In this document: in pieces, positions 1-5,907 of the stretch | Layout: each line of letters starts with the position of its first letter | How positions within the stretch are numbered: position 1 is the stretch's first letter | Assembly (NCBI GenBank): GCA_002495945.1 | Contig: DAHU01000123.1 | Location: 1 to 6,257, forward strand | Reading direction: 5' to 3' | DNA: 6,257 nt | DNA from: Euryarchaeota archaeon UBA13 | GTDB taxonomy: Archaea; Thermoplasmatota; Poseidoniia; Poseidoniales; Poseidoniaceae | Made by a program: the position numbers and the translations under genes | Notes under the pieces: model-generated | The model's input: only the letters and a program-made list of their open reading frames with translations | What the model was told of the DNA's origin: nothing | Databases searched by the model: none

Positions 1-647
1 TAATGTTTGTCATACCAAGCAATGGTTTCGTTGAGAAACCTATCACTCTTCTTTTGCTTCCGCCACAAACAGGTACAGATTAGACCAACTCCGTCGATGA
101 TTATCAGGTAAGAGTAGGCCCCGGGCGCCAACTTATCGTTCAGTTGAAAAGCGATGTGATTCGGGTGGTCTGTATGGAATATTTCACCGTATGCGACTGC
201 TGAAGTGCCCTTGGGGCCACAAGCGATAATTTGGCAGTCTTCTTGCTTTACCTTTGATTTGTAATGAATTTTAGCCCCAGCGGCTAGAGCTTGCCGCTTT
301 ATGCCTTGGTCTATGGTGTGACTCGAAGTCCCTCGCTCTACTATGCGATAAGCGACTTTAGGGCTTTTAGCTTGGGTAATTGTATCGTCTGGATGAATTA
401 AATCGACTACTTTGAATTCGGTTGCTTTGAACTCACTGATATCGAAACCCCAATCGCTCAATTGGTCAAAGAAATCGGTATCCATGCTCCAGTTTTCCAA
501 GGCTTGAAAATCACCGTCGAATCGAGCACCTGACTCTTCTCTTATATCGTGGACGTGTACCTCTCTACCTGCTTTTGCCAGAATAGTTGCTGCCGCCAAA
601 CCTGACAAGCCAGCGCCCATGATATTGATTGGGCTCACCCCTGCCAT
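1..647 (-). CDS. FAD-dependent oxidoreductase, geranylgeranyl reductase-like (partial, C-terminus off left edge)
   Basis: I translated this frame by hand from the ATG at 647-645; it stays open for 215 codons to the window edge. Residues 7-34 form a Rossmann dinucleotide-binding start: a beta strand, then GAGLSG (G11, G13, G16), a helix rich in alanine and leucine, a second strand and an acidic residue (D34) that would hold the FAD ribose. Near residue 150 the motif IIACGPKGTSAVAYG takes the place of the usual 'ADG..S' FAD segment of the p-hydroxybenzoate hydroxylase fold. It is followed by PGAYSYLIIIDG, which resembles the 'PGgYgW.FP' segment of geranylgeranyl reductases. In archaea that family includes enzymes that saturate the isoprenoid chains of membrane lipids, but many members have other or unknown substrates, so the exact reaction is not assigned. 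The start is supported by GGAGTGA five bases upstream. The gene is divergent from moaE. Moderately sure of the family, not of the substrate. Confidence 0.75.
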   Translation of the reverse strand, partial: MAGVSPINIMGAGLSGLAAATILAKAGREVHVHDIREESGARFDGDFQALENWSMDTDFFDQLSDWGFDISEFKATEFKVVDLIHPDDTITQAKSPKVAYRIVERGTSSHTIDQGIKRQALAAGAKIHYKSKVKQEDCQIIACGPKGTSAVAYGEIFHTDHPNHIAFQLNDKLAPGAYSYLIIIDGVGLICTCLWRKQKKSDRFLNETIAWYDKH

Positions 648-678
648 GTTCACTCCAACGAGGCGTGAGGTTTGAATT
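648..678. promoter_or_regulatory. 31-bp divergent intergenic region carrying SD sites for both flanking genes
   Basis: This is the whole gap between the divergent starts of the FAD oxidoreductase and moaE. Read on the minus strand, GGAGTGA (656-650) lies 5 nt before the ATG at 647. Read on the plus strand, GAGGT (667-671) lies 7 nt before the ATG at 679. Both match the expected archaeal SD (GGAGGTGA). The gap is too short to hold two separate BRE/TATA promoters with leaders, so each promoter probably overlaps the SD or the start of the opposite gene. I saw no convincing TATA box. Confidence 0.55.
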
Positions 679-1125
679 ATGCGTTTCTATCCCATAGCCA
701 TGGCCGGAGACATTGTGATAACAGAATCTCCGGATAGTTTGGACCATCAGTCGTTGCTTGACGCACTTGATTTGCAAGGCTGTGGCGCTGTTGTATCGTT
801 TCTGGGAATCACTAGAGGGTACGACGATGGCGTCAAAATACACCGATTAGAATTCGATGCCTGGCAAGACAAACTAGGTGGTGTCTTGCACAGTTTAGCG
901 AGTGAAGCAATCGACAAATTTGGCGTGAAGAAAATTGCTATGTCTCATCGTACCGGAAAAGTAAATGCTGGAGAAAATATTGTTTCTATCCATGTGGGAA
1001 GTCCGCACCGCAAGGAAGCATTCGCAGCCTGTGAATGGCTGATTGATGAATTGAAGGTTCAGGCTCCAATTTGGAAAAAAGAGGTTTCAGAGAACGGAGA
1101 GCAATGGAAAGCAGGATTGGGTTGA
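679..1125 (+). CDS. moaE: Molybdopterin synthase catalytic subunit MoaE
   Basis: MoaE is the large subunit of molybdopterin synthase. With the thiocarboxylated small subunit MoaD it inserts two sulfurs into cyclic pyranopterin monophosphate to give molybdopterin, in the cytoplasm. The 148 residues match the usual length (about 150). Visible family motifs are GAVVSFLGITRG (36-47, with conserved R46), the LEFDAW strand (58-62 region), SHRTGKVNAGE (89-99, H90 and R91 equivalent to the conserved HR pair), HRKEAFAACEW (110-120) and LKVQAPIWKKE (125-135). In the last of these, K126 and K133 correspond to the two catalytic lysines of the bacterial enzyme. The start at 679 has GAGGT at 667-671; an internal ATG at 700 (M8) would also keep the whole domain but has no better SD. 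It lies 4 nt upstream of moaC. MoaD and MoaA are not in the window. Confidence 0.93.
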   Translation: MRFYPIAMAGDIVITESPDSLDHQSLLDALDLQGCGAVVSFLGITRGYDDGVKIHRLEFDAWQDKLGGVLHSLASEAIDKFGVKKIAMSHRTGKVNAGENIVSIHVGSPHRKEAFAACEWLIDELKVQAPIWKKEVSENGEQWKAGLG

Positions 1126-1129
1126 TAAT

Positions 1130-1579
1130 ATGGATAAAGAAATAGAAGGAGTCGTTGATATCAGTCATAAGGAGATTATCAAGCGTAGTGCGGTGGCTAG
1201 CGGATTGCTCAGATTGAGTAAGCAAGCAATCGAGGCGATTAACTCCGGCAGTGTCAAAAAAGGTAACGTAATCGAGGCTTCTACAATAGCAGCCATACAA
1301 GCAGTGAAAGAAACGCCAAGAATTATTCCACACTGTCACCCAATTCCATTGGAGGGTTGTAAAGTTGATTGGAAGGTTTCAGATGATTCTGTAAGATGTA
1401 CTGTAAGTGTTACTGCTCATTACAAAACCGGCATAGAGATGGAAGCCATCACCGGTGTTTGCGCAGGTTTGCTGTGCGCGCTTGACATGGTTAAATCGTT
1501 TGAGAAAGACAGCAACGGACAGTATCCACATAGCGAAATTTGCGATGTAAAAATAGTCGAGAAATTCAAATCCGAGTAA
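1130..1579 (+). CDS. moaC: Cyclic pyranopterin monophosphate synthase MoaC
   Basis: MoaC converts the 3',8-cyclo-GTP intermediate made by MoaA into cyclic pyranopterin monophosphate, the second half of the first step of molybdenum cofactor synthesis. The 149-residue protein has the family landmarks in order: VVDISHKE near the N-terminus (8-15), KKGNV (43-47; K44 matches K51 of the E. coli enzyme), IPHCHPIPL (66-74; H70 matches H77), TGIEMEAITGV (100-110; E103 and E105 match the conserved glutamates) and LDMVKSFEKD (118-127; D119 and K122 match D128 and K131). All catalytic positions I can place are kept. The C-terminus ends in a lysine-rich EKFKSE without the 'KSGGKSG' tail common in bacteria. 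It starts 4 nt after the moaE stop with only a weak SD, so it is probably translated by coupling or reinitiation. Confidence 0.93.
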   Translation: MDKEIEGVVDISHKEIIKRSAVASGLLRLSKQAIEAINSGSVKKGNVIEASTIAAIQAVKETPRIIPHCHPIPLEGCKVDWKVSDDSVRCTVSVTAHYKTGIEMEAITGVCAGLLCALDMVKSFEKDSNGQYPHSEICDVKIVEKFKSE

Positions 1580-1627
1580 TCCACTCAAACCGCATTGTTC
1601 ATTGATTGGAATCTCTCAACCCCCAAT

Positions 1628-2584
1628 ATGGGAACAGTCTCCAACCTAGCAAATCACTTCTTGGAAGCTGTTGACATGGCTGCTATAGCAAGTGCAAAGT
1701 GGCGTGGTAAAGGCGATAAAATGGCGGCTGACGCAGCAGCAGTCGAGGCGATGAGACGCACTTTTGACAATGTGCCATTTGACGGACGTGTCGCGATTGG
1801 TGAAGGCGAACGGGATGAGGCCCCGATGCTGTACATCGGTGAAAAATTGGGCTCGGCAGTGGGCAGGCCAGATGTTGCAAGAATCGACATTGCAGTAGAT
1901 CCGCTCGAATGTACTAATAATTGTGCTGATAATCTTCCTAATTCAATTGCTGTCCTCGCTGCTGCACCCAGAGGAACCCTGCTACACGCTCCCGACTGTT
2001 ACATGGACAAAATTGCAGCCGGGCCGGAAATGGAAGGGCATGTAAGTCTCGATGCTGGTGTTGCTTACAACATAGAGCAAGTTGCATCCGTTCTTGATAA
2101 ATCGATTGAGGAAGTTCGAATAATCGCACTCGATAGACCGCGACACCATGGTCTATTCAAGGAAATTAAGCAGTTAGGAGCACAACTCCATTTACTCGGT
2201 GATGGCGATATTTCAGCGGCTCTTTGGGCGGCTCGACCCGAGGGTGAACACGACATGTTGTTGGGAATCGGTGCTGCTCCAGAGGGCGTGATTACTGCGA
2301 CTGCTATTCGAGGTATTGGTGGCGTGTTTGAGGGTAGGTTAGTATTCCGTTCCGATGAAGAGGAAGCCCGTGCAGAGAACATGATAGATGATGACTTGAC
2401 AAGATTATGGGATGCTAAAGATTTGTGCCGCTCAGAGGATGCAATATTCGTTGCTTCGGGTGTTTGTGACGGATATCTTCCGGGTGTGGAGATAAATGAT
2501 GATGGAAGCATAGCTACTTTTGCAGAGATGATTGATGTAGAAACAAATCAACTATCACGACACGATAGAATCCATAGTTTGTGA
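1628..2584 (+). CDS. glpX: Class II fructose-1,6-bisphosphatase (GlpX family)
   Basis: GlpX hydrolyses fructose 1,6-bisphosphate to fructose 6-phosphate in gluconeogenesis; some relatives also act on sedoheptulose 1,7-bisphosphate. From the ATG at 1628 the protein has 318 residues, close to the family's usual length of about 320-340. Motifs in order are KWRGKGDKMAAD (D35 metal ligand), IGEGERDEAPMLYIGE (E59), DIAVDPLE (D91, E94), PRHHGLF, LGDGDISAAL and GIGAAPEGV (E219). These cover the metal-binding acids known in the E. coli enzyme. The phosphate loop is odd: the normally invariant glycine after DPLE is cysteine (C95), and the loop that follows is unlike the usual one. A TTG at 1595 would add 11 residues, but the ATG start aligns with the E. 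coli N-terminus to within two residues; neither start has a good SD. Most archaea use a different (FBP aldolase/phosphatase) enzyme, so a GlpX here is somewhat unusual. It lies 48 nt after moaC and 4 nt before the regulator. Confidence 0.9.
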   Translation: MGTVSNLANHFLEAVDMAAIASAKWRGKGDKMAADAAAVEAMRRTFDNVPFDGRVAIGEGERDEAPMLYIGEKLGSAVGRPDVARIDIAVDPLECTNNCADNLPNSIAVLAAAPRGTLLHAPDCYMDKIAAGPEMEGHVSLDAGVAYNIEQVASVLDKSIEEVRIIALDRPRHHGLFKEIKQLGAQLHLLGDGDISAALWAARPEGEHDMLLGIGAAPEGVITATAIRGIGGVFEGRLVFRSDEEEARAENMIDDDLTRLWDAKDLCRSEDAIFVASGVCDGYLPGVEINDDGSIATFAEMIDVETNQLSRHDRIHSL

Positions 2585-2588
2585 TTGC

Positions 2589-3203
2589 ATGTCCCAGATA
2601 GTAAGAATAGAAGTGCGCTTACCAGACGGACACTGGGCAGGCGAAGCAACTCGGAATTATCCAAATGCAGTTTTACAAATAATCGAAACCATGCCATTAA
2701 GCAAAGGAAGAGGTACTGCACAGATAGCAGCAGAATCCGAGTTAATCGCAGATTTAGAAAATCTGCGAGGTATCGAGACAGTGAACCCACTCGGCGAGGG
2801 TAAAGCAAGCGTAACTATTGCCAGCGGTGGAGGAGGTTTCATCAAACCATTGAGAACGGTAGGTGTCGTTCCAAGGACCCCATTTGATGTAATCGATGGA
2901 TGGGCTGATTGGACCATTCAATGCTCTTCATCTCAAGCCAAACAATTGGTCCGTGAAATTCAAGCAGAAAAAATCCAGATGCGTCTAAAATCTACTCGAT
3001 CTAGTGAAGAAAAATTGCTTACACGGAGACAACGCGAGGTATTCGAACTTGCCCTGCGAAGAGGCTACTGGTCTGCTCCAAGAGAAATAACCCTAACCGA
3101 CTTGTCAGATGAGTTGGGCACTGCTAAGTCAACGTTGTCAGTTATGCTACACGCCATTGAATGCAAAATTATCGACAGATATTACAATGAAATAATCGGC
3201 TAA
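2589..3203 (+). CDS. Bacterio-opsin activator (Bat)-type HTH_10 transcriptional regulator
   Basis: This 204-residue protein has a C-terminal HTH_10 domain at about 144-196: LTRRQREVFELALRRGY, then W-S-A-PRE, then TLTDLSDELGTAKSTLSVML, then the closing helix ending ECKII. This is the classic 'LT.RQ.EvL..A...GY...PR..tl.eLA..lgis.sTls..Lr.ae.kl' pattern of the archaeal Bat family. The N-terminal 135 residues, with a glycine-rich turn (GGGGF, 80-84), would be the sensing or dimerising part; I recognise no PAS or GAF motif. It is cytoplasmic, with no membrane segment. In haloarchaea, family members regulate bacterio-opsin and many other genes; the target here is unknown. It starts 4 nt after the glpX stop without a visible SD, suggesting coupled translation. 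The next gene is an oxygenase whose upstream gap carries a perfect palindrome, so local regulation is an attractive inference. Confidence 0.85.
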   Translation: MSQIVRIEVRLPDGHWAGEATRNYPNAVLQIIETMPLSKGRGTAQIAAESELIADLENLRGIETVNPLGEGKASVTIASGGGGFIKPLRTVGVVPRTPFDVIDGWADWTIQCSSSQAKQLVREIQAEKIQMRLKSTRSSEEKLLTRRQREVFELALRRGYWSAPREITLTDLSDELGTAKSTLSVMLHAIECKIIDRYYNEIIG

Positions 3204-3205
3204 TA

Positions 3206-3217
3206 CGAACATGTTCG
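3206..3217. promoter_or_regulatory. Perfect 12-bp palindrome, candidate operator upstream of the BoxB-like gene
   Basis: CGAACATGTTCG reads the same on both strands. It lies 2 nt after the regulator's stop codon and 36 nt before the oxygenase ATG. A weak AT-rich element (CAATAA, 3224-3229) follows it, about 25-30 nt before the ATG. If the message is leaderless, that is where an archaeal TATA box would sit, placing the palindrome just upstream of it, where activators usually bind. The palindrome is a direct observation; operator function is inferred. The half-site resembles the bacterial LexA box by chance or coincidence. Confidence 0.4.
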
Positions 3218-3253
3218 CAAAGACAATAAGGATGACCCATTCTTCGCATTAAC

Positions 3254-4414
3254 ATGGACAATTTACCGAATACTTGGGATGAGTGGATTTCAAACTTTGA
3301 AGACTGGCAAAAAAGGGTGGGTTTCGACCCATCGTGGTTAGGGGACTTCGAGCTATCCGTATTATTTGACTGGGAAAGAGCTGGCGACATTATCGAATTT
3401 GGCGACTATCAAGGTAGGCCAAAGTGGGAACGCTCCCTACAAGTTCCCCACCAGAGCATGCGTGATGCTCTAATCACCATGATTACCGTTCAGGGTGACA
3501 CTGAATTCGCTTCTGTAGAACAACAAAGACATCTACTGGCATCTGCACCAACAGACTTCGATCGATACTCCGCTGCTAGAATCATGGCCGAAGAACAACG
3601 CCACGGTTGGCAAATGGCTTACCTGTTGATGACCTACTTTGGCCAACAAGGACGCAGAGAGGCACAAAAACTACTCGAGAGAAATGCTCAAGATGGAGAC
3701 AGACTACTTGGAGCGTTCAACATTCCTATGCCGCACTGGTTGGATTTCTTCTGCTACACTATGTTCGTTGACAGGGACGGAAAATTCCAACTTGGAATGC
3801 TTTCAACTTCTGCTTTCAAGCCCCTTGCAGCATCTATGGGACCAATGCTCAAAGAAGAAGCATTTCACTTGGGTACTGGTTTCAATGGTCTAAGAAGAAT
3901 CATCAAAGCTGGTGTTATTCCACTTGATTTACTACAGAGATACATCAACAAGTGGGTCTCTACTGCTCACGACCTATTTGGTGTCGATGCTTCATCATCT
4001 GCCCACTGGGCATATGTCTGGGGAGTTAAAGGACGCTGGGACGAGCGTAAGAAACTAGAGGCAGGCATAGAAGTCGACAAAGCAACCCTAAACGAAGAAT
4101 CAAGGGGTCACTATCACCAAGAGATTGTCGGTGAAGTAAGAAAACTATGTGGCTACTTGTCTGACGATGCGCCAAAATTGTACGTTCCTCATGAGAACTT
4201 CAACAGAAGCATTGGTACTGCAAAGGGACAACGATTCAACGTCGATGGAACTCCTTTCGAGGGAAGCGATGATGACTGGAATGCTTACTTACAAGCAAAT
4301 CTCCCAACCGACCAAGACGAAATTGATCTAAAGGAACTGTTCAAGCAGGAATGGATTGCTAACAAGCCTATGTCAACAAGACAAATAGAATCCGGCATCG
4401 GTGTCTCTGCATAA
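3254..4414 (+). CDS. BoxB-like di-iron acyl-CoA oxygenase (benzoyl-CoA 2,3-epoxidase / PaaA superfamily)
   Basis: This is a 386-residue ferritin-like oxygenase. BoxB epoxidises the ring of benzoyl-CoA and PaaA that of phenylacetyl-CoA, using O2 and electrons from a reductase partner. The carboxylate-bridged di-iron ligands are visible: E84 in QGDTEFASVEQQR, E114 and H117 in EEQRHGWQMAYLL, D173 in VDRDGKFQL, and E202 and H205 in LKEEAFH. The spacings (E84 to E114 30, D173 to E202 29 residues) equal those I recall for BoxB. Surrounding stretches, such as LLGAFN and DRDGKFQL, look closer to BoxB than to PaaA. Length is intermediate: PaaA is about 310 and BoxB about 470 residues. There is no signal peptide or membrane segment. 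The ATG at 3254 has no SD nearby (AAGGATGA at 3228 is too far), so the message may be leaderless. No reductase (BoxA or PaaE) is in the window. The substrate is uncertain and could be another aromatic or unsaturated acyl-CoA. Confidence 0.82.
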   Translation: MDNLPNTWDEWISNFEDWQKRVGFDPSWLGDFELSVLFDWERAGDIIEFGDYQGRPKWERSLQVPHQSMRDALITMITVQGDTEFASVEQQRHLLASAPTDFDRYSAARIMAEEQRHGWQMAYLLMTYFGQQGRREAQKLLERNAQDGDRLLGAFNIPMPHWLDFFCYTMFVDRDGKFQLGMLSTSAFKPLAASMGPMLKEEAFHLGTGFNGLRRIIKAGVIPLDLLQRYINKWVSTAHDLFGVDASSSAHWAYVWGVKGRWDERKKLEAGIEVDKATLNEESRGHYHQEIVGEVRKLCGYLSDDAPKLYVPHENFNRSIGTAKGQRFNVDGTPFEGSDDDWNAYLQANLPTDQDEIDLKELFKQEWIANKPMSTRQIESGIGVSA

Positions 4415-4416
4415 AT

Positions 4417-4423
4417 AAGGTGA
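4417..4423 (+). promoter_or_regulatory. Shine-Dalgarno site that fixes the start of the 178-residue gene
   Basis: AAGGTGA lies 5 nt before the ATG at 4429 and matches the archaeal anti-SD well. The GTG at 4420 lies inside this site and so is unlikely to be the start. Confidence 0.7.
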
Positions 4424-4428
4424 GTCAA

Positions 4429-4965
4429 ATGATACCTGTTTCCCTTTACGGCGTAGATGTAGACAAGTGCGAATCATTCTACTCTGTTCTTCCTGGTCTT
4501 GTAGAAGATAGTGTTGATGACGAAGAATATTCAAACGCGATATTTACCATCCAAAACAAAGCCTCAATTGACCACATCAAAATTGCCGAAAGTTGGTCGC
4601 AAAGACAACCTTTTGCGTTTCCAGAAGAAGTTACCAACGAAATTGAGATGATCATAAGAACAGTATCTTATCCTGATGTCGCACTACTTCAACACCTTTT
4701 GACCATTGATGGAATTGACACCCAAAGAATCTCAGAATGGATGCACTTCTCGACTAATTTATACCCAATATACAGCCAAAAAGCATGTGATGCTCTAACA
4801 GAAATGGGACTTGAAACTCCTTACAAACTAGATGACATGGCAAGCTATGGTCTGTACGTATCACGAATTGAAGGACTAAAGATGTACGCTCCTGCTACTG
4901 GCCTTCCCGAAATAGGCCTGCCAAGGTCAAGAATGCTCCAACTTGGTTTGGAGCGATTTGAATGA
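4429..4965 (+). CDS. Conserved-looking hypothetical protein of 178 residues, between oxygenase and transporter
   Basis: I do not recognise this protein. From the ATG at 4429 it has 178 residues, is acidic, probably soluble and largely helical, with no signal peptide or membrane segment. It opens with a short strand (MIPVSLYGVDV) and an acidic stretch (EDSVDDEEY, about 26-34). A central helical part follows (EVTNEIEMIIRTV, ALLQHLL, ISEWMHF), and it ends with a proline- and glycine-rich tail (ATGLPEIGLPRSRM). Two cysteines, C14 and C120, are far apart, and there is no CxxC or histidine-rich metal motif. The start is chosen from the SD AAGGTGA. It lies 14 nt after the oxygenase stop and overlaps the transporter start by 4 nt (ATGA), so it is very likely co-transcribed with both. 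That position suggests an accessory or partner of the oxygenase, but nothing in the sequence proves it. Confidence 0.8.
   Translation: MIPVSLYGVDVDKCESFYSVLPGLVEDSVDDEEYSNAIFTIQNKASIDHIKIAESWSQRQPFAFPEEVTNEIEMIIRTVSYPDVALLQHLLTIDGIDTQRISEWMHFSTNLYPIYSQKACDALTEMGLETPYKLDDMASYGLYVSRIEGLKMYAPATGLPEIGLPRSRMLQLGLERFE
4935..4954 (+). promoter_or_regulatory. Hairpin that encloses the ribosome-binding site of the transporter gene
   Basis: GCTCCAA (4935-4941) and TTGGAGC (4948-4954) are perfect reverse complements separated by a 6-nt loop. The 3' arm contains GGAG (4950-4953), which lies 8 nt before the transporter ATG at 4962 and is its only good SD. Folded mRNA would hide this SD. Ribosomes finishing the upstream gene would open it, which together with the ATGA overlap suggests translational coupling. 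Confidence 0.5.
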
Positions 4966-5906
4966 GCAATGTATTTGTTCACATCAAATTATTCTTAGTT
5001 GCAGTAATATGGGGCTTGGGTTGGCCAGCCGGCAGAGTGGTAGCAAATGACATTCTACCATTCACCGCATCATGGATTAGATACGTGATTGCCACACTCA
5101 GTTTCCTACTCTTTTTACGAATTTCCGGCCAGTGGATGTTTCCTAATCGAGCGGAATGGGGTCGTATATTCCTAATTGGATTTTTCTCGACATGTGTGTA
5201 TCAAGCGTTTTTTATGTTTGGCATGCAATTTACCGCTGCAGGCGATGCCTCGCTAATGATTACCTTCAACCCATTATTTACCGCCATTCTTGCAGTTATT
5301 TTTCTAAGTGAGAAATTACATCTGAACCTCGTTGTTGGTTTGATGATGGGGTTTGCCGGCGTGGCGATATTGTTCTACTACTCCCCTAATGTCGACATCC
5401 CACTCGCAGATCGTATCCTTGGGAACTTGTTAATTGCTGGCGCTGCACTATCATGGGCTTGTAATACAATACTAATGAAAAAAGCAATGACGTCTCCCGC
5501 AGAAGCCTCAGAAAAACCACTAAATCCACTCGAATTAACGGTTTGGTCTTCAGTTGCTGGTTTAATTATACTGACACCTATATTTGCAGTTGAAGCTACC
5601 GTTAAGGGATTATCAATGCCAAGTACTGATGGTTGGATAGGTTTGGTATTTCTCGCCCTATTTTCCACGGTTATTGCTTATGTTTGGTTTGCCGATGGAA
5701 TTGTAAAAATTGGCGCTTCAATGAGCGCCTTGTATGTCTACTTAGTGCCGCCGTTTGGAATCATCGGGGGCTATTTGCTACTGCAGGAAAGTTTAGGATT
5801 GTCGCTGATTGCCGCATTTATTCTGATTACCGGCGGAGTGATTGTGGCGCAAAAGAAGAATTCTTTGGCAAGCAACCATCATGAATCATCACCTGCTGGG
5901 ATGTAA
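4962..5906 (+). CDS. EamA/DMT-superfamily transporter (10 TM)
   Basis: This is a 314-residue integral membrane protein of the drug/metabolite transporter superfamily, with the expected length of about 300. Ten hydrophobic segments can be read at about 6-22, 33-53, 67-87, 93-115, 121-141, 151-171, 191-210, 223-246, 252-273 and 278-297, giving two tandem EamA repeats. The N-terminal repeat starts with the typical VAVIWGLGWPAG (13-24). Each repeat ends with an acidic-residue turn followed by a glycine-rich last helix: SEKL then GLMMGFAGVAIL (about 116-137), and QESL then ILITGGVIVAQ (about 275-297). The soluble loop 174-190 links the two halves, and a short polar tail (NHHESSPAGM) faces the cytoplasm in the usual topology. 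Family members export amino acids, metabolites or drugs, or take up small molecules; the substrate cannot be predicted from sequence. The gene overlaps its upstream neighbour by ATGA, and the dehydrogenase begins 1 nt after its stop. Confidence 0.92.
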   Translation: MSNVFVHIKLFLVAVIWGLGWPAGRVVANDILPFTASWIRYVIATLSFLLFLRISGQWMFPNRAEWGRIFLIGFFSTCVYQAFFMFGMQFTAAGDASLMITFNPLFTAILAVIFLSEKLHLNLVVGLMMGFAGVAILFYYSPNVDIPLADRILGNLLIAGAALSWACNTILMKKAMTSPAEASEKPLNPLELTVWSSVAGLIILTPIFAVEATVKGLSMPSTDGWIGLVFLALFSTVIAYVWFADGIVKIGASMSALYVYLVPPFGIIGGYLLLQESLGLSLIAAFILITGGVIVAQKKNSLASNHHESSPAGM

Positions 5907-5907
5907 C

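Noticed and set aside
565..843. 92-codon minus-strand open frame overlapping the FAD oxidoreductase and moaE
   Set aside because: It overlaps two well-supported genes in other frames, and its translation has no family character and looks like out-of-frame readthrough.
986..1339. 117-codon minus-strand open frame across moaE and moaC
   Set aside because: It is antisense to conserved catalytic motifs of both genes, and the translation is rich in His, Cys and Ser without motifs.
1595..1627. TTG start for glpX adding 11 residues
   Set aside because: It has no SD, and the extension is not needed; the ATG at 1628 gives an N-terminus matching E. coli GlpX to within two residues.
2065..2511. 148-codon minus-strand open frame inside glpX
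   Set aside because: Antisense shadow with serine-rich low-complexity translation, opposite the conserved DGD and APEG motifs.
3206..3217. LexA (SOS) box
   Set aside because: The half-sites CGAAC/GTTCG resemble the Gram-positive LexA box, but the spacer is two bases, not four, and archaea lack LexA; a local regulator is more plausible.
3204..3253. Transcription terminator between the two gene runs
   Set aside because: There is no run of T residues and the palindrome has no loop, so it would not form a usual terminator hairpin.
4420..4428. GTG start for the 178-residue gene
   Set aside because: The GTG is part of the SD sequence AAGGTGA that serves the ATG at 4429.
5378..5668. 96-codon minus-strand open frame inside the EamA transporter
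   Set aside because: Antisense to membrane segments 5-8 and without a recognisable domain or SD.
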